Source of the DNA: Chloroflexi bacterium UBA2235
Lineage (GTDB): Bacteria > Chloroflexota > UBA11872 > UBA12225
Length of the DNA: 12,357 nt
NCBI GenBank assembly: GCA_002347925.1
Contig: DDYL01000022.1
Span: 4,105-16,461, forward strand
Direction of reading: 5' to 3'
Below are positions 1 through 6,015 of this stretch, one piece after another; the stretch's first letter is position 1, and every line of letters begins with the position of its first letter. Position numbers and translations under genes: made by a program. Under the pieces are notes generated by a model that was given only the letters and a program-made list of their open reading frames with translations, had not been told where the DNA came from and did not search any database.

Positions 1-128
1 TCAACCAGGATGAAGTCGATACCGGTGCGGCTCAGCGTCTCAACTGCAAGCAGCGAACCCATTCCGGCTGAGTAGCCATACATCGGTTCGTTCCGTGCAA
101 GGGCATGTCTGACATGGTTGGTGCGCAT
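1..128 (-). CDS. HpcH/HpaI-type aldolase, N-terminal part (runs off the left edge)
   Basis: Reading the minus strand from the ATG at 128 gives 42 residues with no stop before the window edge. The peptide begins MRTNHVRHALARNEPMYGYS and ends TGIDFILV. This is the pattern of class II HpcH/HpaI aldolases (4-hydroxy-2-oxoheptanedioate or 2-keto-3-deoxy-L-rhamnonate aldolase group): a short helix ending in a basic, Pro-containing turn, a Gly-rich strand, then a 'G.DF..vD/E' strand. The family reversibly cleaves 2-oxo-4-hydroxy acids to pyruvate (or a related oxo acid) and an aldehyde, using a divalent metal. A ribosome site GGAAGGA lies about 6 bases upstream of the start. The gene is divergent from the dehydrogenase at 483 and probably shares its regulation. 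The metal ligands lie outside the window, so the exact subfamily is open. A citrate lyase beta-like relative is the main alternative. Confidence 0.72.
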   Translation of the reverse strand, partial: MRTNHVRHALARNEPMYGYSAGMGSLLAVETLSRTGIDFILV

Positions 129-482
129 CGTGCTTCCTTCCGGTGCGTCGCGGGCGACAGGTGCGGTGGACCCCTGGCATGACGGCAGAGGCTTCGCCGG
201 TCAATCTATCACAATGCAGTGCCTCGAATTTGCAGGATAGGGTCTCGGAACGGCGGGCATGCGGCTTGCCACTTCACTGTTCGATCGGAAAGGGCAGTCG
301 GCGCGAGGAAGGCACTGGTTGAGGCTTCTTGTTTACGAGATTGCGGGAAATCCAGTGATTTTTGTCCGTAATCGCATGCAAGACATTCAGCGTGTTGACC
401 GCGAGTACACTCAGGCTGAAAAGGCCGGAGCCGACCTGGCGCACACTTGTTCGCGGTCTGGCCTATTTTGGGGGAGAACGGG
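129..482. promoter_or_regulatory. Divergent intergenic region between aldolase and dehydrogenase
   Basis: This stretch of 354 bases separates two divergent genes and must carry both of their promoters. It holds a GntR-type operator candidate at 328-339 and a further half-site CTTGTTC at 446-452. Possible -35 boxes such as TTGACC (395-400) exist, but I see no well-spaced TATAAT-like partner. No RNA gene, and no small gene with a good ribosome site, is visible. The open frames here lack family resemblance. Confidence 0.5.
328..339. promoter_or_regulatory. Candidate GntR/FCD operator (divergent region copy)
   Basis: CTTGTTTACGAG is an imperfect palindrome (CTTGT-TT-ACGAG, one mismatched arm position). 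It matches the core of the perfect palindrome at 2404-2415 (CTTGTTCACAAG) at 10 of 12 positions. FCD-type GntR proteins commonly bind TTGT-nn-ACAA-like sites. The position, about 145 bases upstream of the dehydrogenase start and 200 upstream of the aldolase start, would allow control of either gene or both. The assignment to the regulator at 1737 is inference. Confidence 0.45.
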
Positions 483-1517
483 ATGACTGTGAACTCTGGG
501 CCGGCAAAGTGGACTGTGGCGATCACCGACGGGTTCAGCGACGCCTACGACGTTGAACAGGCGATGTTCGCGTCGGCTGGCATGCCCGTGAACGTGCGGT
601 ATCTCCGGGTCAAGACGGCAGCGGAAGTTGTTGCGAACTGCGCTGATATTGACATAATCATCAAGGGGTGGATTGACCTTCCGCGCTCAGCCCTGGAGCA
701 TCTCCCGCGGCTCAAGGCAATCATCCGCGGTGGCATTGGCGTGGATATGGTTGACATTGCCGGTGCAACCGATCTCGGGATCCTCGTCTGCAACACCGCC
801 ACATACTGTCTTGACGAAGTGTCAAACCAGGCGATGGTGCTCATGCTCGCCCTCAATCGGCAACTGATCGCACATGCGGACCGTATCCGGTCGGGTGGAT
901 GGGCAGTGCGTGATGTTCCACACCCGAGGAGGCTTCGGGGTCAGACGATCGGGTTGGTCGGGATAGGCAACATTGGCCGGCAGGTTGCGGCGAAGGCATC
1001 CGGATTTGGATTGAATGTCGTCGCGCACGATCCGTTCATCGATGCCACGCACGTCAACATCTCTGGCGCGGGAGAGGTGCCACTGTTGTCACTCGATGAC
1101 CTCCTTGCCACATGCGACATCGTGACTCTCCACTGCCCGCTTTCGCCAGCGACGCATCACCTCATCGGGGAGGCCCAGTTGGCGCGAATGAAACCCGGTG
1201 CGCTCCTCATCAACACGGCACGCGGTGGGCTGATTGACCAGGACGCTCTTGTTGCGTCACTCAAGTCGGGTCATCTTGGCGGTGCTGGAATCGATGTGAC
1301 GACTCCTGAGCCGCTGCCCGCTCCCCATCCGTTGCGGGAGCTTCCGAATGTCCTCTTGACCCCGCATACCGCGAGTATCAGTGATGCGTCGGTTATCGAA
1401 TGCCGGGAAACCACCGTCGCACACGCCCTGACATTGCTTCGCGGTGGCGTACCTTCCGACGTCATGAACCGTGCTGTCCTCAAGGACGGACGCTGGCGGG
1501 GGTCGTCAGACAGGTAG
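483..1517 (+). CDS. D-2-hydroxyacid dehydrogenase, NAD-type (phosphoglycerate dehydrogenase/CtBP-like)
   Basis: This 344-residue protein oxidises a D-2-hydroxy acid to the 2-oxo acid, or does the reverse, in the cytoplasm. The catalytic domain spans about residues 10-110 plus the C-terminus, and the Rossmann domain about 115-295. Visible marks are the dinucleotide loop G160-I-G-N-I-G165, Asp183 at the end of the second strand (favours NAD over NADP), catalytic Arg247 in NTARGGLID, Glu276 in PEPLP and His295 in LTPHTAS. The segment GGIGVDMVDIAGATDLGI near 83-100 and the C-terminal DGRWRG resemble the CtBP/phosphoglycerate dehydrogenase branch, but the C-terminal ACT domain of SerA is absent. 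I chose the ATG at 483 because GGGGAG lies 6 bases before it. An upstream TTG at 447 in the same frame adds residues with no family match. The substrate is unknown. The context suggests a catabolic hydroxy acid, not serine synthesis. Confidence 0.88.
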   Translation: MTVNSGPAKWTVAITDGFSDAYDVEQAMFASAGMPVNVRYLRVKTAAEVVANCADIDIIIKGWIDLPRSALEHLPRLKAIIRGGIGVDMVDIAGATDLGILVCNTATYCLDEVSNQAMVLMLALNRQLIAHADRIRSGGWAVRDVPHPRRLRGQTIGLVGIGNIGRQVAAKASGFGLNVVAHDPFIDATHVNISGAGEVPLLSLDDLLATCDIVTLHCPLSPATHHLIGEAQLARMKPGALLINTARGGLIDQDALVASLKSGHLGGAGIDVTTPEPLPAPHPLRELPNVLLTPHTASISDASVIECRETTVAHALTLLRGGVPSDVMNRAVLKDGRWRGSSDR

Positions 1518-1527
1518 CGCGCAGAAC

Positions 1528-1605
1528 ACTGGGGGCTGACGCGAGTAATGAGAATTCGGCAGGAACTCTCTGACCGGCTAAGCCGGCTTTCACCCGGCCC
1601 CCAGT
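1528..1605. repeat. Long inverted repeat with nested hairpin after the first dehydrogenase
   Basis: ACTGGGGGC (1528-1536) and GCCCCCAGT (1597-1605) are perfect 9-base complements. Between them lies a second small hairpin, CCGGC-TAA-GCCGG (1574-1586), followed by CTTT. It starts 11 bases after the dehydrogenase stop, so it may end or slow that transcript. It also lies across the 3' end of the possible minus-strand gene at 1590-1766. There is no long T-run on either side, so it is not a classical terminator. Confidence 0.4.
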
Positions 1606-1766
1606 TGCCAGCGCGGGACGTCATTCCAATCGTCTTGGAAGCCGAGATCGCCGGCGACCAACCACCCGTTCTCGTTCACACAGGTGACCAACAGGTCGTT
1701 CCGACTGTCGGGCACGAGAGCAACGCCGTCGGAGACGTGGCTCACGACGGCGCCGAATTGCACCAT
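1590..1766 (-). CDS. Possible small protein, 58 residues, unrecognised
   Basis: On the minus strand an ATG at 1766 opens a frame of 58 codons ending in TGA at 1590. I do not recognise it as a known family. Reasons to take it seriously: G+C by codon position, counted by hand, is 71% (first), 40% (second) and 83% (third), the order expected of a real gene in this genome, while the plus-strand frame through the same bases gives 83/40/71. The peptide also alternates hydrophobic and polar residues like a beta-rich fold, with short aromatic pieces such as NGWLVAGDLGF and DVPRW. A weak AGGA lies 4 bases before the start. Reasons for doubt are the small size, an overlap of about 30 bases with the chosen start of the divergent regulator gene, and the mirror-frame effect, by which codon-aligned antisense frames can look coding. 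It could be a real small gene, a remnant, or chance. Confidence 0.28.
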   Translation of the reverse strand: MVQFGAVVSHVSDGVALVPDSRNDLLVTCVNENGWLVAGDLGFQDDWNDVPRWQLGAG

Positions 1767-2384
1767 GCTGTCCTAGCCGTCCTGCGACCCGCAATACTGG
1801 TGGGTGACTTGCCCCCCGGGATACGCCTGATCGAGGAAGAGGTTGCGGCCCATCTGGGTGTCAGCCGCGGTCCGGTTCGCGAGGCACTCGGCATCCTGCG
1901 CGACGAGGGTTTGGTAACGATTGCGGCGAGGCGCGGCGCCGTCGTGGTCGGATTGACGCCACAGGATATCGATGACCTGTATGACCTCCGCATCGTCCTT
2001 GAGTGTCACGCAATTCGACGAGCCACCGCGAACGTTCGAGACGCAGACATCGAATACTTGCGAGGCCTCGACGCCGGGATGGTTGCACGGGCCCGCATTG
2101 AAACTGTTGCGAGCCCAGACGTTGCCTTTCACCGGCATCTGATCTTGTTGGCGCGCCAGGAACGGCTCAGATCGGCGTGGGAGCGGATTGCCGGCATCGT
2201 CGGCGGGCTCCTCTCGGTCACCGATGGGCAACGTCCAGACCTCGTCCTCCACTCGCACCTGATCGACGCATTGGCGTCCGGAGACGGTGACACGGCTTCC
2301 GCAATCCTTCACGTGCACATCCGGAATGCACACCGGATCATGCGCGGCGTACTTTTGTCCCGTTCAGAGGCCGGAGCGCGCTGA
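1737..2384 (+). CDS. GntR-family transcriptional regulator, FCD (FadR-like) subfamily
   Basis: This is a one-component regulator that binds DNA through an N-terminal winged helix and a small-molecule effector through a C-terminal FCD domain. From a GTG at 1737 the protein has 215 residues. The winged helix is about 10-72, with AILVGDLPPGIRLIEEEVA then LGVSRGPVREALGILRDEGLV. The FCD domain is about 78-205, with the usual metal-binding pattern Asp128-x3-His132, His174 and His194. The start is uncertain. The frame is open back to an ATG at 1548, which would add 63 residues unlike any GntR N-terminus. Starting at 1737 gives the usual spacing of about 18 residues before the AIL.G.L.PG motif and the usual family length, although no good ribosome site precedes any candidate. 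It lies between the first dehydrogenase and the transporter genes, so it is probably the local regulator, sensing an acid of the pathway and binding the palindromes at 2402 and 328. Confidence 0.85.
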   Translation: MAHDGAELHHAVLAVLRPAILVGDLPPGIRLIEEEVAAHLGVSRGPVREALGILRDEGLVTIAARRGAVVVGLTPQDIDDLYDLRIVLECHAIRRATANVRDADIEYLRGLDAGMVARARIETVASPDVAFHRHLILLARQERLRSAWERIAGIVGGLLSVTDGQRPDLVLHSHLIDALASGDGDTASAILHVHIRNAHRIMRGVLLSRSEAGAR

Positions 2385-2401
2385 AACTGGCCGGTCCGCA
2401 C

Positions 2402-2417
2402 GTCTTGTTCACAAGAC
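2402..2417. promoter_or_regulatory. Candidate operator of the GntR regulator, perfect palindrome
   Basis: GTCTTGTTCACAAGAC has perfect 7-base arms (GTCTTGT and ACAAGAC) around a 2-base centre. It contains the TTGT-nn-ACAA core typical of FCD-type GntR operators. It lies 17 bases after the regulator stop and 119 bases before the binding-protein start, where it could control the importer operon. That the neighbouring regulator binds it is inference from form, position and the related site at 328-339. Confidence 0.6.
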
Positions 2418-2453
2418 TGCCGATCCTGCGGGTGGATTTGCCGCATGCATCGG

Positions 2454-2485
2454 TTGTTGATACGCTCGCCGTCAACAAGACTGCC
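2454..2485. promoter_or_regulatory. Inverted repeat and repeated operator half-site before the importer genes
   Basis: TTGTTGA (2454-2460) and TCAACAA (2472-2478) are perfect inverted arms 11 bases apart. The right part continues as ACAAGACTGCC (2475-2485), an exact 11-base repeat of 2411-2421, which is the right half of the perfect palindrome. The two copies start 64 bases apart, close to six helical turns. This could be an auxiliary half-site that helps the regulator bind cooperatively. Confidence 0.4.
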
Positions 2486-2489
2486 TGAA

Positions 2490-2511
2490 GTGGTCCGCGG
2501 GGGCGGACCGC
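2490..2511 (+). promoter_or_regulatory. Stable hairpin in the leader of the binding-protein mRNA
   Basis: GGTCCGC (2492-2498) pairs perfectly with GCGGACC (2503-2509) around a GGGG loop. A U-G and a G-C pair extend the stem to 9 pairs. It ends 15 bases before the G-rich ribosome site (2527-2532). A competing pairing, AGTGGT (2489-2494) with ACCACT (2516-2521), shares bases with it. It may protect the 5' end of the mRNA or tune translation. No T-run follows, so it is not a terminator. Confidence 0.4.
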
Positions 2512-2535
2512 GGGCACCACTGCCAAGGGGGGAAA

Positions 2536-3975
2536 ATGACCACTCTGCCACGTCCCAGGTCCGGGTTCTCATCACGTCGTTCAATAGTGGAGTCCGGGTT
2601 GGCTGTCGGTGCTACCGGCCTGCTCATCGCATGCGGGGAAGAGGCCAAGCCCGCAGCTGCGCCAACCACCGCAGCCAAACCCGCCGAGCCGACAAAGCCA
2701 CCTGCCGCGGGCGCTCCGACAGCGGCGCCGGCTGCAGCGGCGACGAAGGCGCCGGAACCGACCAAGGCCCCCGCTGTCCTTAAGGGAGCGACAGTTCGGT
2801 GGCTTGGTGGGGAATGGAGTTTCCTGCCGGCCCTAACGGAAGTCCTCGAGGCTTTCGGAAACGACTGGGCGAAGCAGAACAACGTCACAATCACCTTCGA
2901 GAAGACCACTGACATCCTGCCACGTGTACAGACCGTCATAGAGACGAAGGGTGGTGCCGACATCATTCAGTACTCGTCACCGCCCGCCACGATTGCCAAT
3001 GGATTGGCAGACGTCTCTGACATTGCCGACTTCCTTGGTAAGGAGGGTGGCGGGTACCTGCCGGCCGCTCCGTTCCAGCAAGTTGTTGATGGCAAGTGGC
3101 TTGGCATCCCGATGGGTCAGCACAACTGGTTCGTCAATTACCGGCAGGACTATTTCAAGGAGGAGGGCGTTGACGCGTTCCCGGATACCTGGGACGAGGC
3201 TCTCAAAGTCGGGACCAAGCTCAAGGCCAAGGGCCGTCCCTTTGGTGTGTGCATGTCCGATCAGGCTTCCGGCGACGGTAACGCCAATGCGCGCCTGTTG
3301 CTTTGGGCGTTTGGTGGCAAGGAGTTCAACCCTGATGGAACGCTTGCGTTGGACAGCAAGGAAACGCTTGCGTCGCTCGAGTTCGCGATAGAACTGCACA
3401 ACAAGGCGAATGATCCGGGCGGTGTTGGATACAACGATGCCTCGAACAATCAGGGTTTTCTCGCGGGGAAGTTGTCGATGGCACTTAATGTGAACACGAT
3501 TTACCTTCCCGCGTTGAAGAACAATCCTGATGTTGCCGCCGGCATGAACCATGCGCTGCCTCCCAAGGGACCGGCAGGCAGGTTCGGATACGGGCAGTTA
3601 CCCTTCTGGGGGATCTTTAACCACACCAAGGGTGCTGATCTTGATGCAGCGAAAGACCTCATCAAGCAGTTCTTCTCGATGAAGAATTACGGCAAATTCA
3701 TCCAGACCGGCCAAGGCTACATCCTCCCTCTCCTTCCAGCCTACGAGAAGGAGCCGGTCTGGCCAACCGATCCGAAACTTGCGATTGCCAAGGAGATGTT
3801 CAAGACGGCACTCCCTGCGGGCCACGCACTGAAGTTTCAGACCCGCCTTTCATCCTTGATACAGGACCGGGTCATCCTCGGAAAACTCTACTCACGCGCC
3901 GCGTCGACCGGCAACGCCAAGCAGGCACTAGCCGACACCATGAAGGAGATTGACGATCTCAAGAAGTTGAGCTGA
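2536..3975 (+). CDS. ABC transporter substrate-binding lipoprotein (family 1, sugar-type)
   Basis: This 479-residue exported protein captures the solute outside the membrane and delivers it to the two permeases that follow. The N-terminus has a Ser-Arg-Arg pair (13-15), a hydrophobic stretch (19-32) and a lipobox ending in Cys33 (LLIAC), so the mature protein is a membrane-anchored lipoprotein. The SRR motif leaves Tat export possible. Residues 34 to about 80 are a flexible linker of Pro, Ala, Thr and Lys, a style common in Chloroflexota. The periplasmic-binding fold follows, with a first lobe that ends its strands in IIQYSSPP, a middle segment with WLGIPMGQHNWFVNYRQDYF and LPFWGIFNHTKGADLDAAKD in the late part, as in the SBP_bac_1 (maltose/glycerol-phosphate) family. 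The ATG at 2536 follows AAGGGGGG closely. The ligand cannot be read from the sequence. The surrounding enzymes suggest a polyhydroxy acid or a sugar derivative. Confidence 0.9.
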   Translation: MTTLPRPRSGFSSRRSIVESGLAVGATGLLIACGEEAKPAAAPTTAAKPAEPTKPPAAGAPTAAPAAAATKAPEPTKAPAVLKGATVRWLGGEWSFLPALTEVLEAFGNDWAKQNNVTITFEKTTDILPRVQTVIETKGGADIIQYSSPPATIANGLADVSDIADFLGKEGGGYLPAAPFQQVVDGKWLGIPMGQHNWFVNYRQDYFKEEGVDAFPDTWDEALKVGTKLKAKGRPFGVCMSDQASGDGNANARLLLWAFGGKEFNPDGTLALDSKETLASLEFAIELHNKANDPGGVGYNDASNNQGFLAGKLSMALNVNTIYLPALKNNPDVAAGMNHALPPKGPAGRFGYGQLPFWGIFNHTKGADLDAAKDLIKQFFSMKNYGKFIQTGQGYILPLLPAYEKEPVWPTDPKLAIAKEMFKTALPAGHALKFQTRLSSLIQDRVILGKLYSRAASTGNAKQALADTMKEIDDLKKLS

Positions 3976-4007
3976 CGGGGAAGGTGCCCTCAGTCCACTG
4001 GAAGTCA

Positions 4008-4043
4008 TTCGGTGCCGAATGGAAATGCCGTCTCGGCACCGAA
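4008..4043 (+). repeat. Intercistronic hairpin between binding protein and permease genes
   Basis: TTCGGTGCCGA (4008-4018) and TCGGCACCGAA (4033-4043) are perfect 11-base complements around a 14-base loop. The hairpin lies in the 182-base gap between the binding-protein and first-permease genes. A stem there commonly stabilises the upstream message, so that more binding protein than permease is made. No T-run follows, so read-through into the permeases is expected. The rest of the gap shows no gene. Confidence 0.55.
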
Positions 4044-4157
4044 CGCATGTCGGCCTGAAGGACGGCCATCGCAACATTACCTTTGTTCCGGTTCGCATGA
4101 AACTCGTGCCGAACGCGTCGCACGACCACAAGCCCATGACCCCGAAGGGGGCCACGA

Positions 4158-5120
4158 ATGACTGTCGCGCCGGTTGCGCCCCACGACAAGGCACCAGCCG
4201 TATATGCACGTGCCAGGAACTCAGGCATGCGATGGGGAACTCTGTTTCACCGCGATGAGTCGCTGGGTTACATCCTCCTCGCGCCTGGTTTCATCGTACT
4301 TGCCCTGCTTATGGCGTACCCATTCGTATACGCCGTGTTCCTGAGCTTCACAAGCAAGCGTATTGGTGGTCCTGCGACATTCGTCGGTTTGGAGAACTAC
4401 ACCAAACTTGCATCGACGGACCTGTTTTGGAAGACGATCTGGAACTCGATTTACTACACCCTGGTTGCGTTGGTGTTCAAGTTTGTTGGTGGGCTTGGGG
4501 TGGCAGTCATGCTGAACCGGCCGTTTGTTGGGCAACGGCTCGCCAAGGCATTGCTCCTGTTGCCATGGATCATCCCGACCGTGTTCAGTACGCTGATCTG
4601 GTGGTGGCTCTTTGACCCGGCGTTCAGCGTGATCAACGAGGTCTTGGTGGTCAAGTGGAAGCTTCTCTCAAAGCCCATCCCGTTCCTGACGGACGGCAAG
4701 ACTGCGATGTCATCGCTCATCATGGTCAATGTCTGGCGAGGTGTCCCCTTCTTCGGGATCAGCTTCCTTGCTGCAATGCAGGCCGTTCCGGACGAGTTAC
4801 TTGAGGCCGCTCGGGTCGATGGCGCCACGCCCTGGCGCACATTCTGGAGCATTACATTCCCACTAATCGTGCCGGTTGTCGGGGTCGTTGCCCTTATCTC
4901 CACCATTGGGACCCTTGGAGACTTTGACCTGCCGTTCTTGCTCACCCGTGGTGGACCGAATGACGCGACGACCATGTTTGCCGTGACGGCCTACACGTTA
5001 TCGCTCTCGTCCGGATTGATTGGTCTCGGTGCGGCGGTCTCCATGACCATGTTCCCGCTGCTCGCAATCCTCGTGGTCGTGTCTCTACTACAAGTGCGGC
5101 AGCGTCAGGGAGTGTCGTGA
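4158..5120 (+). CDS. ABC transporter permease, sugar-type (MalF/UgpA-like)
   Basis: This is the first membrane subunit of the importer, 320 residues. After a basic cytoplasmic tail there are about six membrane helices, the clearest at roughly 38-63, 98-120, 131-151, 186-208, 236-256 and 285-311. The cytoplasmic EAA loop, which docks the ATPase, is at 216-238 (EAARVDGATPWRTFWSITFP), with Glu216, Ala217, Ala218 and Gly222 in place. Later GGPNDATTMF matches the family. The start at 4158 is supported by AAGGGGG about 7 bases upstream. The stop shares one base with the next permease start (TGATG), so the two are translationally coupled. No ATP-binding gene accompanies them. Confidence 0.92.
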   Translation: MTVAPVAPHDKAPAVYARARNSGMRWGTLFHRDESLGYILLAPGFIVLALLMAYPFVYAVFLSFTSKRIGGPATFVGLENYTKLASTDLFWKTIWNSIYYTLVALVFKFVGGLGVAVMLNRPFVGQRLAKALLLLPWIIPTVFSTLIWWWLFDPAFSVINEVLVVKWKLLSKPIPFLTDGKTAMSSLIMVNVWRGVPFFGISFLAAMQAVPDELLEAARVDGATPWRTFWSITFPLIVPVVGVVALISTIGTLGDFDLPFLLTRGGPNDATTMFAVTAYTLSLSSGLIGLGAAVSMTMFPLLAILVVVSLLQVRQRQGVS

Positions 5121-6010
5121 TGGCCGAAAGTACAGCCATTCAGCTCAAACGGCGCCGGGGACTGGTTGCAGTGGCGCTCCGCCGACTGCGGGGCGACGTT
5201 CCCTTTTACTTGCTCCTTCTCTCTGTGAGTTTTCTTTTGTTGTTTCCGTTTTATTGGGGATTTATTACATCGCTTAAATTTGAGAAGGAAATCTTTGACT
5301 TCACAGGCAACTTGCTGTGGGTCAAGAACCCGAGCCTTGCAAACTATCAGACATTGTTCAAGACACCACGCTTCTTCATATGGCTGAGGAACACGATGCT
5401 CGTTTCCACAGTCACGACAGTGCTGTCGGTCGTTGTGTCAATCATGGCTGGCTATTCGATTGCCCGCCTGAAGTTCCGAGGTGTAACCGCGGCAAGTGTG
5501 ATCGTGTTCGTCACGTACCTTGCGCCCAAAGGGTTACTCTTTGTCCCGCTCGCTCAAATCCTGAATGACTGGGATCTGCTTGGTGGTCTCCCGGCATTGA
5601 TGATCACCTATCCAACATTTCTCATTCCATTTTGTACATGGCTCCTTAGTGGCTACTTCTCGAATGTTCCTGTTGAGCCAGAGGAATGCGCCATGATTGA
5701 CGGCGCTAGCCGGATTGGTGCGATCATTCGGGTCACACTCCCGATGGCTTGGCCCGGGATCCTGACTGCAGCGATCTTTTCGTTCACGCTCTCCTGGAAT
5801 GAGTTGCTGTACTCGCTCGCATTCGTCAGAGGCGAGGAAAACCGTCTTCTCACAAATGGCGTGATGAGCGCCTTCGCTAGGTCGGATATCTACTTCTGGG
5901 GGCCTCTCATGGCGGCGTCCACCTTGGCGTCGGTTCCGGTCGCATTGCTGTATTTCCTGTTCATGGACCGGTTTGTCGGAGGGATCACCGCTGGGGCGAC
6001 AAAGGGGTAG
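5120..6010 (+). CDS. ABC transporter permease, sugar-type (MalG/UgpE-like)
   Basis: This is the second membrane subunit, 296 residues, pairing with the permease upstream. About six membrane helices are visible (roughly 29-51, 92-114, 124-146, 157-178, 211-233 and 262-283). The EAA loop is at 189-208 (ECAMIDGASRIGAIIRVTLP). The usual second residue Ala is Cys190, while Gly195 and the terminal Leu-Pro are kept. The ATG at 5120 overlaps the previous stop by one base, and AGGGAG lies 8 bases before it. A GTG at 5117 is an alternative start that adds one residue. The DNA for the first helix (about 5225-5290) is notably AT-rich, with TTT, TTA and AAA codons unlike its neighbours. The next gene starts 5 bases after the stop, so transport and dehydrogenase genes are one transcript. 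Confidence 0.92.
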   Translation: MAESTAIQLKRRRGLVAVALRRLRGDVPFYLLLLSVSFLLLFPFYWGFITSLKFEKEIFDFTGNLLWVKNPSLANYQTLFKTPRFFIWLRNTMLVSTVTTVLSVVVSIMAGYSIARLKFRGVTAASVIVFVTYLAPKGLLFVPLAQILNDWDLLGGLPALMITYPTFLIPFCTWLLSGYFSNVPVEPEECAMIDGASRIGAIIRVTLPMAWPGILTAAIFSFTLSWNELLYSLAFVRGEENRLLTNGVMSAFARSDIYFWGPLMAASTLASVPVALLYFLFMDRFVGGITAGATKG

Positions 6011-6015
6011 GCCTT

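Noticed and set aside
395..423. TTGACC as a -35 promoter box before the first dehydrogenase
   Set aside because: At 17 bases distance the -10 position reads GAAAAG, which is not TATAAT-like. The promoter cannot be placed by eye.
209..526. Minus-strand open frame of 105 codons in the divergent region
   Set aside because: It crosses into the dehydrogenase start, has many Cys, Pro and Arg residues with no family pattern, and no ribosome site supports it.
1548..1736. 63-residue N-terminal extension of the GntR regulator
   Set aside because: It has no match to GntR N-termini, no ribosome site near the ATG at 1548, and codon-position G+C that favours the opposite strand. The possibility is stated in the regulator entry.
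2641..2775. Pro/Ala/Lys repeats in the binding protein as a tandem DNA repeat
   Set aside because: The bases do not form a regular repeat unit. This is a low-complexity lipoprotein linker.
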